This document shows positions 8,968-16,463 of a stretch of DNA of 64,000 bases, piece by piece (positions within the stretch are counted from its first letter, which is position 1; each line of letters starts with the position of its first letter). The DNA lies in NCBI RefSeq assembly GCF_000175635.1, contig NZ_ACVP01000023.1, positions 124,001 to 188,000 of the forward strand. Reading direction: 5' to 3'. The notes under the pieces are model-generated. The model saw only the letters and a list, made by a program, of their open reading frames with translations, did no database searches and was not told the DNA's origin. The stretch comes from Corynebacterium tuberculostearicum SK141 (GTDB lineage: Bacteria > Actinomycetota > Actinomycetes > Mycobacteriales > Mycobacteriaceae). A program made the translations under genes and the position numbers.

Positions 8968-9195
8968 TCAGCATTCCCCAGCACGCCTGCTTTCAAATGC
9001 AGGACCAGTCAGCATCAAGGCAGTGACTATCGAAACCGTACCTGCAACGATGAGAGCGCAGGGCCAAATCGCGTTACCGGAATTGCCACCGATATCCGCC
9101 TCCGATAGCCCCACAGCAAATAGTGCGCTTCCTACCAAGAGTGACAGGCAGCCTGAGGCACCCACCAGTAGCGGAACTAAAACATTGCGTGACAT
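8968..9195 (-). CDS. Small two-helix membrane protein, unknown function
   Basis: A 75-residue protein made almost entirely of two hydrophobic segments (about 6-30 and 40-62) joined by a short polar loop D-I-G-G-N-S-G-N. I do not recognise a family. The second in-frame ATG was chosen because it has a GGAAGGGG purine run just upstream; a start 15 bases earlier is possible. It lies alone between the copper operon and the tRNA cluster on the same strand, separated from both by over 100 bases, so it is probably transcribed alone or by read-through from the tRNAs. Confidence 0.55.
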   Translation of the reverse strand: MSRNVLVPLLVGASGCLSLLVGSALFAVGLSEADIGGNSGNAIWPCALIVAGTVSIVTALMLTGPAFESRRAGEC

Positions 9196-9262
9196 CGCTA
9201 CCCCTTCCACTGTGGCTACTGCAACTAACAGCTGTTCACCCTGCGATCCTAGCTAGACATGC

Positions 9263-9289
9263 GAAAAGCCACCCTATTTCTAGGGCGGC
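9263..9289 (-). terminator. Terminator of the tRNA cluster
   Basis: On the minus strand an imperfect 9-bp hairpin (GCCGCCCTA, loop GAAA, TAGGGTGGC) is followed by TTTTCG directly after the last tRNA-Gly. It fits a Rho-independent terminator closing the six-tRNA operon. Confidence 0.7.
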
Positions 9290-9296
9290 TCACCTG

Positions 9297-9369
9297 AGCG
9301 GATGACGAGACTCGAACTCGCGACCCTCACCTTGGCAAGGTGATGCGCTACCAACTGCGCTACATCCGC
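9297..9369 (-). tRNA. tRNA-Gly(GCC), copy 1
   Basis: A 73-nt cloverleaf with 7-bp acceptor stem GCGGATG/CATCCGC, anticodon loop TTGCCAA (anticodon GCC), T-arm GGTTCGAGTCTC-like and discriminator T; CCA is not encoded. It appears identical to the copies at 9617 and 9850 and is the last gene of the minus-strand tRNA cluster. Confidence 0.95.
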
Positions 9370-9413
9370 ATAACAAACCGGAGTTTGTTGCAGAGCCCCA
9401 AATAGGACTCTCG

Positions 9414-9485
9414 TGCGCGATACTGGGATTGAACCAGTGACCTCTTCCGTGTCAGGGAAGCGCTCTCCCACTGAGCTAATCGCGC
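9414..9485 (-). tRNA. tRNA-Val(GAC), copy 1
   Basis: A 72-nt cloverleaf with acceptor GCGCGAT/ATCGCGC, anticodon loop CTGACAC (anticodon GAC), T-loop GTTCAATC and discriminator A. It appears identical to the copy at 9728. Confidence 0.95.
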
Positions 9486-9512
9486 TTAATGCCCGAAGGC
9501 ATTAAGAAGTTG

Positions 9513-9583
9513 AGGTGGAAACGGGAATCGAACCCGTGTGCACGGTTTTGCAGACCGTTGCCTCACCACTCGGCCATTCCACC
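9513..9583 (-). tRNA. tRNA-Cys(GCA)
   Basis: A 71-nt cloverleaf with acceptor GGTGGAA/TTCCACC, anticodon loop CTGCAAA (anticodon GCA), T-arm with GTTCGATTC and discriminator T. It sits between the two Val-Gly units of the cluster. Confidence 0.95.
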
Positions 9584-9616
9584 GTGGCGATACCGCCTCA
9601 CACAATACAGTGCTGG

Positions 9617-9689
9617 AGCGGATGACGAGACTCGAACTCGCGACCCTCACCTTGGCAAGGTGATGCGCTACCAACTGCGCTACATCCGC
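9617..9689 (-). tRNA. tRNA-Gly(GCC), copy 2
   Basis: A 73-nt cloverleaf apparently identical to the copy at 9297-9369: acceptor GCGGATG/CATCCGC and anticodon GCC. Confidence 0.95.
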
Positions 9690-9727
9690 ATGCGAAACCA
9701 AGCCCGGTTTCTAGGACAAAGTCCTTG

Positions 9728-9799
9728 TGCGCGATACTGGGATTGAACCAGTGACCTCTTCCGTGTCAGGGAAGCGCTCTCCCACTGAGCTAATCGCGC
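9728..9799 (-). tRNA. tRNA-Val(GAC), copy 2
   Basis: A 72-nt cloverleaf apparently identical to 9414-9485: acceptor GCGCGAT/ATCGCGC and anticodon GAC. Confidence 0.95.
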
Positions 9800-9849
9800 G
9801 CTATTCATTTAGAATCACTCTTCACGGGTGAAACCCAAGAAAAGCGTGG

Positions 9850-9922
9850 AGCGGATGACGAGACTCGAACTCGCGACCCTCACCTTGGCAAGGTGATGCG
9901 CTACCAACTGCGCTACATCCGC
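9850..9922 (-). tRNA. tRNA-Gly(GCC), copy 3 (first gene of the cluster)
   Basis: A 73-nt cloverleaf apparently identical to the other two Gly copies. It is the promoter-proximal gene; about 245 bases separate it from the divergent tRNA-Val(CAC), and that spacer contains no recognisable gene. Confidence 0.95.
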
Positions 9923-10167
9923 ATTGCCCCGCGAACTTTGTACCGTTGCGGTGCGAGAAGAAACATTATCGTGCTCCGCGCCAGTTTCCAAATCCCCAGC
10001 CCAGCGGCATTCTTTCCGGTACCGATTTTTCACATTTGGGCCATCCCAAAACACACTGGTGTGATTCTCCCAAGACACTGGACCGCAGGCCGCCTCCCCT
10101 TGATGCGCACTCCTGCCCAGCCAATTAGGTGTTTGAATTTGGTGCGGTGTAGATTTAGCCACCGCAA

Positions 10168-10239
10168 GGTCCTATAGCTCAGTGGGAGAGCGTTCCGTTC
10201 ACACCGGAAAGGTCACTGGTTCAATCCCAGTTAGGACCA
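10168..10239 (+). tRNA. tRNA-Val(CAC)
   Basis: A 72-nt cloverleaf with acceptor GGTCCTA/TAGGACC, D-arm AGCTCAGTGGGAGAGC, anticodon loop TTCACAC (anticodon CAC), T-loop GTTCAATC and discriminator A. It is divergent from the minus-strand cluster and is followed at once by a strong terminator. Confidence 0.95.
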
Positions 10240-10245
10240 CAATTT

Positions 10246-10290
10246 CCCGCCCACCGCTCCACTCCAAAGGGGCTTGGGCGGGTTTCTTTA
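10246..10290 (+). terminator. Terminator after tRNA-Val(CAC)
   Basis: CCCGCCCA pairs with TGGGCGGG across a 21-base loop, followed by TTTCTTT. It ends just before the DMT transporter start. Confidence 0.8.
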
Positions 10291-10291
10291 T

Positions 10292-11215
10292 ATGCCTGTA
10301 AAGTGTCCCGACGTGTTGTGGATTCTCTTAGGCATTTTCGCCGGACTCGTTCTACCCGTTCAGACCCTGGTTAATACGCGCCTTCGCGCATCTACTGGCA
10401 CGCCGTTTTCCTCGTCGCTCATCTCGTTTGCCGTGGGCACGTTGACGTTGCTTGTCATTGCAACAGCCGTCACCGGCGGCGAGTTTGGCATTTCCCGTGC
10501 CTTTGGGGAACCGCTGTGGGTTTGGTTCGGTGGCCTGCTCGGCGTGGTTGCGCTTACTGGAAATATCCTGTTGTTTCCTCATCTGGGCGCGGTCCAGACC
10601 GTAGTCCTTCCCATCGCGGGCCAAATCATGATGGGCCTTGTCATCGATCACTTTGGGCTGTTTGACTCCCCCACTTCCCCACTGTCCCTGATTCGCACTC
10701 TAGGGGCACTAGTTGTTCTCGGTGGAGTGATTTCTATTGTCGCCAGCCCCGGCGCGCCAACGAAGCAAGAAGACAGCGCTATGGCGTTGTGGCTGTGGCG
10801 CCTCGCAGGCTTTGTCTTTGGTTGCTTTACCGCAAGCCAATCCGCCATTAACGGCCACCTGGGCCAGATTACCGGGTCGCCCGTTAGTGCGGCTTTGGTG
10901 TCTTTTAGCATTGGCGTTTCCGCGCTCGTAATGCTCAATATTGTTTTGCGCTGGCGCCCTCGCATTGAGCGTCCCGAGGGAAAGGCTAACCCGTGGTGGA
11001 TGTGGGCAGGCGGCGCCTTGGGAGCCTTGTTTGTCTTTGGCAACGCGGCCTTAGTACCGCAGATTGGCACTGGGCTTACTGTGGTGGCAACCCTTCTTGG
11101 TTCCATGTTGGGCTCCGTGCTCATTGATCGGATGCGGGGTGCCCGCGTCGCCATGCGCCAGGTAGCCGGCATTGCAGTGATCTTGGTTGGCGTAATACTC
11201 ATCCGCCTGGTGTAA
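10292..11215 (+). CDS. DMT-superfamily transporter (tandem DUF606/YdcZ domains)
   Basis: A 307-residue protein with about ten membrane helices arranged as two similar halves. Each half carries the DUF606 motif: N-T-R-L-R-A-S-T-G-T-P-F-S-S-S-L-I-S-F near residue 30, and N-G-H-L-G-Q-I-T-G-S-P-V-S-A-A-L near 190. The family belongs to the drug/metabolite transporter superfamily; substrates are unknown. The ATG lies immediately after the tRNA terminator without a clear Shine-Dalgarno. A GTG 21 bases downstream is an alternative start. It stands alone, followed by a RibD-like gene with its own promoter. Confidence 0.85.
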   Translation: MPVKCPDVLWILLGIFAGLVLPVQTLVNTRLRASTGTPFSSSLISFAVGTLTLLVIATAVTGGEFGISRAFGEPLWVWFGGLLGVVALTGNILLFPHLGAVQTVVLPIAGQIMMGLVIDHFGLFDSPTSPLSLIRTLGALVVLGGVISIVASPGAPTKQEDSAMALWLWRLAGFVFGCFTASQSAINGHLGQITGSPVSAALVSFSIGVSALVMLNIVLRWRPRIERPEGKANPWWMWAGGALGALFVFGNAALVPQIGTGLTVVATLLGSMLGSVLIDRMRGARVAMRQVAGIAVILVGVILIRLV

Positions 11216-11287
11216 GCCCCTCTCCTGTAGCTATGCCCGGTACTTTGCCGTGCTGGGTATCTGGTGCCTTGACTAGGCTGGGAAGGC

Positions 11288-11974
11288 ATGGATATCTCTT
11301 CGCTATTGGGCCCCGATTCCGGTGATGTATTCACCGTCCGCACGAATATGGTCAGCACGCTAACAGGATCGGCAACCATGAACCATGTATCCGAAGACAT
11401 GGGAAATGACACTGATGGGCAGCTTTTTGCTGCGCTACGTAATTGGGCAGACGTCGTGCTGGTGGGCGCGCAAACGGTGCGCGCGGAGGACTACTCCGGA
11501 GTACAACCTAACGGGGATGGTTCGCGGCCGGCTCCTATTGCCGTGCCTTCCCGCAGCCTTGATTTCGATATCACCGCGGACTTCTTCACAGACTTCACTA
11601 CCCCTCCCATCATCCTGATCCCCCATAGCAGCCGGGACAATCAAGAGCTTATAAAGCGCATCGCGACCATCGAATCCACAGGCGCGGAAGTCTGCGATGC
11701 TGGCGAAGGAACCGTGCAGGACTACATATCCGTTTTAAAGGACCGCGGGTTTAAGCGCGTGCTCTGCGAGGGCGGGCCAGGAATGATTGGGCAGCTGGTA
11801 GACATCGATGCCATCGACCAGATGTATTTGACGCTGGACCCACATCTATCCACTGGTGTGGAAACTCCCATGGCAACCTTTAAGGGCGAGCATTCCCATC
11901 GCCGCATGCAGTTAGAAAATGTGGCGGACGATAAGGATGGCACGGTGTTTCTGCGGTATTCCCGCGCCCGCTAG
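11288..11974 (+). CDS. RibD C-terminal-domain pyrimidine reductase-like protein
   Basis: A 228-residue protein of the bacterial bifunctional deaminase-reductase C-terminal family (PF01872). It lacks the deaminase half, as in actinobacterial stand-alone copies. Visible motifs are the nucleotide/substrate region V-G-A-Q-T-V-R-A-E-D-Y near residue 58 and the late C-E-G-G-P-G-M-I-G-Q near 160, both typical of NADPH-dependent reductases. The substrate may be a riboflavin precursor, but this is not proven. A TAGGCT -10-like box lies eight bases before the ATG, suggesting a leaderless transcript. The homologue in Mycobacterium (Rv2671) also precedes aftC and msrB. Confidence 0.8.
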   Translation: MDISSLLGPDSGDVFTVRTNMVSTLTGSATMNHVSEDMGNDTDGQLFAALRNWADVVLVGAQTVRAEDYSGVQPNGDGSRPAPIAVPSRSLDFDITADFFTDFTTPPIILIPHSSRDNQELIKRIATIESTGAEVCDAGEGTVQDYISVLKDRGFKRVLCEGGPGMIGQLVDIDAIDQMYLTLDPHLSTGVETPMATFKGEHSHRRMQLENVADDKDGTVFLRYSRAR

Positions 11975-11992
11975 GCCGTAGACTAAGGGGCC

Positions 11993-13144
11993 GTGAATTC
12001 CCGAATCAATGTCGCCGCCTGGCCCGTGGCCATCCTGCTTGTTGTGCATCGCGTGTTCATCATCGCGCGCAATGGCACGCCGACGGATGATTTCACCACC
12101 GTGTATAACGCTGTGGCACGCATGTCCACTGGCCAGCCGGTCTACGAGCAGGCTTATAACCACGTGGACCCGCTGTACCTGTATACCCCGGGAGCCACGT
12201 TGCTGCTCGCACCGCTAGCTCATATTGATTTTTCGCTAGCACGGGGACTATTCATCATCGCCAACGCGGCTGCAATCGTGGCAGCGCTAGCGGTGCTCAC
12301 CCTTACGGTGGGCCGCACACTTACTTCGGCAGTGTGGCCAGTATCTATCGCTTTGGCCTTTGTCACGGAATCGGTGACCAATACACTCGCATTTACCAAT
12401 ATCAACGGCATTCTCTTGCTATGCATGACCGTGTTCTTGTGGGCTTTCGTGCGCGCCGAGCGCACCCCATGGCTGGGCTGGGTGGCGGGCGTGGTCATTG
12501 GCTTGGCCATCGTCATTAAGCCACAGTTTGCGCCGTTGCTCTTCCTGCCCTTGGTCAAGCTGCAATGGCGCAGTCTCGCGACTGGCATTGGCGTACCGGT
12601 CGTTCTCAACCTCCTAGCGTGGCCGCTCGTGCCGGGCGCTAGCGGCTTTGTGGATAACCTCCTGCCCTACCTCTCAGAACCCCGTGACTATGCCAATTCT
12701 TCCTGGGCAGGCTTCCACGCCTACGTTGACTTTGGTGCGGGGCTGTATTGGACCGTGTGGTTGATTTTTGCCGCGCTTTCGGCCGCAGCGATTCTCGGGC
12801 TTTTGCGCTGGCGCAACTCCGACCCGACCTTGTGGGCACTAACGACCAGCGGGGCGATCATGGTGGGTATCTTCTTCCTGTCTTCCCTTGGCCAGCAGTA
12901 TTACTCCATGTGGCTATTCCCATTGATGTTTACCGTGGTGCTCAAGCGTTCGGTTTTCCATTCTGCGGGTGCGTGGTTTGCGGCCTTTCTCTATTTGGCT
13001 CCCGTTTCCTGGGCGTCTACAGCGCACCCGGATGCTGGTCGGTGGATGAATTTTTTCACGGCCACGGCGGGATGGGCGCTGCTTATCGTCGCAATTTTCG
13101 CTACGGTCGCCGGCTGGTGGCGTGCCGCACGCAGCACGGTTTAG
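11993..13144 (+). CDS. aftC: Probable arabinofuranosyltransferase AftC (GT87)
   Basis: A 383-residue polytopic protein with about ten hydrophobic segments and the GT87 N-terminal loop D-D-F-T-T-V-Y-N-A-V-A-R-M near residue 30, which carries the usual acidic pair before the second helix, plus a loop motif K-P-Q-F-A-P-L. AftC adds the alpha-1,3 arabinofuranose branch in arabinogalactan and lipoarabinomannan, using decaprenyl-phospho-arabinose on the outer face. The assignment rests on synteny: a RibD-like gene before and msrB after, as in M. tuberculosis Rv2671-Rv2673-Rv2674 and C. glutamicum. The GTG start has a TAGACT -10 eight bases upstream and is probably leaderless. Other GT87 roles cannot be excluded by sequence. 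Confidence 0.78.
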   Translation: MNSRINVAAWPVAILLVVHRVFIIARNGTPTDDFTTVYNAVARMSTGQPVYEQAYNHVDPLYLYTPGATLLLAPLAHIDFSLARGLFIIANAAAIVAALAVLTLTVGRTLTSAVWPVSIALAFVTESVTNTLAFTNINGILLLCMTVFLWAFVRAERTPWLGWVAGVVIGLAIVIKPQFAPLLFLPLVKLQWRSLATGIGVPVVLNLLAWPLVPGASGFVDNLLPYLSEPRDYANSSWAGFHAYVDFGAGLYWTVWLIFAALSAAAILGLLRWRNSDPTLWALTTSGAIMVGIFFLSSLGQQYYSMWLFPLMFTVVLKRSVFHSAGAWFAAFLYLAPVSWASTAHPDAGRWMNFFTATAGWALLIVAIFATVAGWWRAARSTV

Positions 13145-13147
13145 ACT
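13142..13147 (+). promoter_or_regulatory. Putative -10 of msrB overlapping the aftC stop codon
   Basis: TAGACT begins with the TAG stop codon of aftC and ends six bases before the msrB ATG, fitting a leaderless transcript. The same TANNCT-type box precedes several other genes in this window. Confidence 0.45.
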
Positions 13148-13153
13148 CGGCCC

Positions 13154-13576
13154 ATGACCGATTTCAAGCTCATTGCCGATACTGAATGGCGCCAGCGCTT
13201 AAGCCCCGAGGAATACTACGTCCTGCGCGAAGCCGGCACCGAGCCGCCCCACGTAGGCGAGTACACCAATACCACCACCGAGGGGGTCTATTCTTGCCGC
13301 GCGTGTGGAACGGAGCTTTTCCGCTCTACGGAAAAGTTTGAGTCCCATTGTGGCTGGCCATCTTTCTTCTCCCCGCTTGCCGGAGACAAGATCATCGAGC
13401 GCGAAGACAACTCCCTAGGCATGCGCCGCGTAGAGGTTCTGTGCGCCAACTGCGAGTCTCACCTAGGGCACGTCTTTGAGGGCGAGGGCTACGACACCCC
13501 CACTGACTTGCGCTATTGCATCAACTCCATCTGCTTGGACCTGGAGGAAAAGCCGGTAGAAGGAGGCACCGCCTAA
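13154..13576 (+). CDS. msrB: Peptide-methionine (R)-S-oxide reductase MsrB
   Basis: A 140-residue protein that repairs methionine-R-sulfoxide in proteins. The four structural zinc cysteines are visible as C48/C51 and C97/C100. The catalytic Cys is Cys122 in R-Y-C-I-N-S, with the substrate motif H-C-G-W-P-S-F at 65-71. It follows aftC with only nine bases between stop and start, but has a -10-like box of its own. A long imperfect hairpin follows the stop. Confidence 0.96.
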   Translation: MTDFKLIADTEWRQRLSPEEYYVLREAGTEPPHVGEYTNTTTEGVYSCRACGTELFRSTEKFESHCGWPSFFSPLAGDKIIEREDNSLGMRRVEVLCANCESHLGHVFEGEGYDTPTDLRYCINSICLDLEEKPVEGGTA

Positions 13577-13595
13577 GGTGCCATGCACAAGAAAG

Positions 13596-13640
13596 CGCGC
13601 CCCGTCAGCAGCCTAACGTGCAGGCTAGTGACGGAGCGCG
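13596..13640. terminator. Inverted repeat between convergent msrB and hemQ
   Basis: CGCGCCCCGTCAGCAGCCT pairs imperfectly with AGGCTAGTGACGGAGCGCG around a 7-base loop. There is no long T-run. It probably terminates msrB, and perhaps hemQ from the other side. A degenerate copy of the 14-bp repeat (12 of 14) follows at 13651-13664. Confidence 0.55.
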
Positions 13641-13689
13641 GCTAAGGGGGGACGTCGCCAAGCAGGGCTACTGCTGGGCGGCGTTACTT

Positions 13690-14391
13690 TTAGGGCAGAA
13701 CTGCGATGAGCTCTGCGACGTCCTTGACGCGGCGACCGGTGTGGAAAGGAATCTCCTCGCGCACGTGGTGGCGGGCTTCGGTGTAGCGCATCAGGTACAT
13801 CAGGTCGACGATGCGGTGGAGCTCATCCGCCTCGAAGGCCAAAATCCACTCATAGTCACCCAGGGCAAAGGCTGGGACGGTATTTGCACGCACATCGGGG
13901 TAGTCGCGCGCCTGCATACCGTGCTCCATGAGGATGCGGCGGCGCTTTTCATCCTCCATGGTGTACCAGTCATAAGAGCGCACAAAGGGGTAAACCGAGA
14001 TCCACTCCTTGGGCTCCTCACCCATGATGAAGGAGGGCAGGTGGGACTTATTGAACTCTGCTGGACGGTGCAAGGCATTGCCCACCCAGGTCACTTCGCT
14101 TACCTGGCCCAGGGTGGTCTCGCGGCGGAAGTCCCCGAAGACCTTTTGTAGGTCAGAGAATTCCTCGGCGTGCCACCAGATCATGAAGTCGGCGGAATCG
14201 CGCATAGCCGTGAGGTCGTAAATGCCGCGCACGGTTACCTTTCCGGCTTTTTCCACGCCGGCAAAGAACTCCTGCGCTTGGGCGATGATCTCCGCTCGCT
14301 CGGTGCCGAGCGAGCCCGGAATCACCTTAAAAACTGCGTGCTGGGAATATTGCTGAACCGCGTTGAGTTCCTTGTAGTCAAGCTTCGCCAT
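13690..14391 (-). CDS. hemQ: Coproheme decarboxylase HemQ (chlorite dismutase-like)
   Basis: A 233-residue member of the chlorite-dismutase family that carries out the last step of the coproporphyrin-dependent heme pathway of Gram-positive bacteria. Features include [10 protein letters not shown] near residue 70, the [10 protein letters not shown] segment near 145, and [11 protein letters not shown] near 168, which lies close to the expected proximal histidine. The start with AAAGGAG upstream was chosen; the frame is open 61 codons further but that stretch does not look like family sequence. It is monocistronic and divergent from the DUF3000 gene. Confidence 0.92.
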   Translation of the reverse strand: MAKLDYKELNAVQQYSQHAVFKVIPGSLGTERAEIIAQAQEFFAGVEKAGKVTVRGIYDLTAMRDSADFMIWWHAEEFSDLQKVFGDFRRETTLGQVSEVTWVGNALHRPAEFNKSHLPSFIMGEEPKEWISVYPFVRSYDWYTMEDEKRRRILMEHGMQARDYPDVRANTVPAFALGDYEWILAFEADELHRIVDLMYLMRYTEARHHVREEIPFHTGRRVKDVAELIAVLP

Positions 14392-14531
14392 TGCGTTCTC
14401 CTTTGCAGAAGCCTTTGGGTTAACGAACATATCCATCATAAGTTGGATATGAAACCTTGTCACTTCTCGGCCATAAGGAGGACGACACGCCTCCGCATCG
14501 GCGCGCCTCCCCCAGCTAGAGGACGCGAAAC

Positions 14532-14537
14532 TATAGC
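14532..14537 (+). promoter_or_regulatory. Putative -10 for the DUF3000-rnd operon
   Basis: TATAGC lies nine bases before the GTG at 14547. This spacing supports leaderless initiation at that GTG rather than at the TTG at 14538. Confidence 0.45.
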
Positions 14538-14546
14538 TTGAACGTC

Positions 14547-15197
14547 GTGAGCAATTCCGAATCGACCACCCCACGCAGCGCCGAGGCCTCCGCCCCCACC
14601 CCTTTGCACGGGCAGGCGGAAAGCCACGAGCCAGCTACCCCCGCCGCTTTCACCCAAGCAGTGGAGTCCATGCACGCGGCCGACCTGCGCCCTGAGATCA
14701 CCCTAGGTTCCATTCGCCCACCGCAACGCCTTGCGCCGTTTAGCCACGCAATCGGCCTCGAAGTGGGAAACGAAGACGACCCAGATATCGTGCCCACCGA
14801 TGCAGAGGGCGACGCCTTTGGCCGCCTCATCCTGCTCCACGATCCGGGCGCTGAGGAAGCTTGGGAGGGCGCCATGCGCCTTGTGGCCTATATCCAGGCG
14901 GATATGGACGACGCCGTCGCCGGCGACCCGCTCTTGCCCGATGTGGCGTGGCAATGGCTCAATGAAGGCCTGGAAAAGGAAGGGGCCGACCACACCAATT
15001 TGGGCGGCACCGTCACTTCCACCGCATCCGTGCGTTTTGGCGAGATTGGCGGGCCACCGCGCGCCTACCAGATCGAAATGCGCGCTTCGTGGACTGCTGC
15101 AGGCCTCGATCTCGCACCCCACGTGCAGGCCTTTGCCCAGGTATTGGCCAACGTTGCCGGACTACCCCCTGAGGGCGTCACCGAGCTCGGCCGCTAA
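14547..15197 (+). CDS. DUF3000 family protein
   Basis: A 216-residue soluble protein of the actinobacterial DUF3000 family. The first 40 residues are Ser/Ala/Pro/Glu-rich and probably disordered. The body begins at F-T-Q-A-V-E-S-M and includes G-R-L-I-L-L-H-D-P and [11 protein letters not shown]. Function is unknown. It is conserved directly upstream of ribonuclease D, and its stop is one base from the rnd ATG, so the two are almost certainly cotranscribed and coupled. The start could instead be the TTG nine bases earlier. Confidence 0.8.
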   Translation: MSNSESTTPRSAEASAPTPLHGQAESHEPATPAAFTQAVESMHAADLRPEITLGSIRPPQRLAPFSHAIGLEVGNEDDPDIVPTDAEGDAFGRLILLHDPGAEEAWEGAMRLVAYIQADMDDAVAGDPLLPDVAWQWLNEGLEKEGADHTNLGGTVTSTASVRFGEIGGPPRAYQIEMRASWTAAGLDLAPHVQAFAQVLANVAGLPPEGVTELGR

Positions 15198-15198
15198 T

Positions 15199-16443
15199 AT
15201 GCCAGAATTGCGCAGCCGGCCGCTCGAGGGCATCCCGCCGGTTCTTGCCACCCCGGAGGAATTCACCGCTGCCGCAGCCCGCCTCGCCGCAGGTACGGGC
15301 CCCTTTGCCATCGATACCGAGCGCGCCTCCGGCTATCGCTACGATGATCGCGCCTTCGTGGTGCAAATTCGCCGCCGCGGCGCGGGCACGATGCTTTTTG
15401 CCCCTGAGGGCCACCGCGAGGAGCTTACGGCCGCCCTTGCCCCAGTGCTCAATGGCACGGAGTGGATTATTCACGCCGCCCATTCGGATTTGCCTTGTCT
15501 CGGGTGGCTCGGTCTCTTTCCCGGCTCCATCTTTGACACGGAACTGGCGGCACGGCTCGCGGGTTTTGAACGGCCCAATCTGGGCACTATGGTCGCAGAG
15601 CTTTTTGACGTCGAATTGGAAAAGGGCTACGGCGACGCCGACTGGTCCACCCCGCAGCTTAGCGAGGAGCTCAAGGCCTACGCCGCGCTCGATGTGGAAC
15701 TGCTCCTCGAGCTAGCCGACGCCCTGCGTGACATTTTGGCCGAACAAGACAAGATGGACTGGGCGCTGGAGGAATTTTCCGCCATAGTCCAGGAACATTC
15801 CGGAGACTTCGCTCCCCAGCCGCATACGTGGCGCGATTTGAAGGGCATCTCCAGTTTGCGCAGCGGCAGTCAGCTCGCTGCTGCTCGAGAGCTGTGGTTT
15901 AAGCGCGACGCTATCGCTCGGCGCACGGACACTGCACCCGGGCGGGTATTAGCGAATAAGACGCTGGTAGAAATTGCGCGCACCCTTCCCACCACCGCCG
16001 GCGAGCTTGCCCGTGTCAAGGGATTTCCCCGCCGGCGCAAGGGCGCGACCGCCCAATGGATGGCTGTGCTTCACCAGGCGCGCGCCGTTCCCCCGCAGCA
16101 GCGGCCTCGCGTCCATCGCGCCCCACAACCGGTTCCTTCCAAGACCGTCTGGACCAAGGACTATCCAGACCTATGGGAGGTATACCAAACTATCCGCGCG
16201 GACATCGCCGATCTCGCTACTGAACTCGGCATGCCATCCGAGCTTCTTATCCGCCCTGCCACTGTGCGTGCAGCGGTATGGGCGAAGGTAGGTGTGCGCG
16301 CCAATAAGCGCCACCGCGGACCTGATTCTGTCGCCGGCGCCATCCGGCAGCCTGGCGACGTCGCTGCCTTCCTCCGCACGGAGGGCGCGCGCGAATGGCA
16401 AATAGAAATGACCGCCCCGATTATCGTGGACGGTCTTTTCTAG
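15199..16443 (+). CDS. rnd: Ribonuclease D (DEDDy exonuclease with HRDC domain)
   Basis: A 414-residue 3'-5' exoribonuclease. The DEDDy catalytic residues are visible: Asp39/Glu41 in A-I-D-T-E-R, the Asp in H-A-A-H-S-D-L-P, and Y-A-A-L-D-V-E for the last Tyr/Asp pair. An HRDC-like helical domain follows after about residue 215, including K-R-D-A-I-A-R-R-T-D, and a second Arg-rich linker precedes the C-terminal region. Probable role is tRNA 3' maturation and RNA turnover. The frame stays open upstream but that part overlaps DUF3000; the ATG at 15199 is the natural coupled start. Confidence 0.92.
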   Translation: MPELRSRPLEGIPPVLATPEEFTAAAARLAAGTGPFAIDTERASGYRYDDRAFVVQIRRRGAGTMLFAPEGHREELTAALAPVLNGTEWIIHAAHSDLPCLGWLGLFPGSIFDTELAARLAGFERPNLGTMVAELFDVELEKGYGDADWSTPQLSEELKAYAALDVELLLELADALRDILAEQDKMDWALEEFSAIVQEHSGDFAPQPHTWRDLKGISSLRSGSQLAAARELWFKRDAIARRTDTAPGRVLANKTLVEIARTLPTTAGELARVKGFPRRRKGATAQWMAVLHQARAVPPQQRPRVHRAPQPVPSKTVWTKDYPDLWEVYQTIRADIADLATELGMPSELLIRPATVRAAVWAKVGVRANKRHRGPDSVAGAIRQPGDVAAFLRTEGAREWQIEMTAPIIVDGLF

Positions 16444-16463
16444 GAATATTTAGCAGGCTAGGA

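Noticed and set aside
9486..10177. Open frames inside the tRNA cluster, some with repeated N-terminal sequence
   Set aside because: They are translations of the repeated tRNA-Val and tRNA-Gly genes.
14731..15198. N-terminal extension of ribonuclease D
   Set aside because: It lies in another frame of the DUF3000 gene, is Arg/Pro/Ser-rich, and the ATG at 15199 gives a normal-length RNase D.
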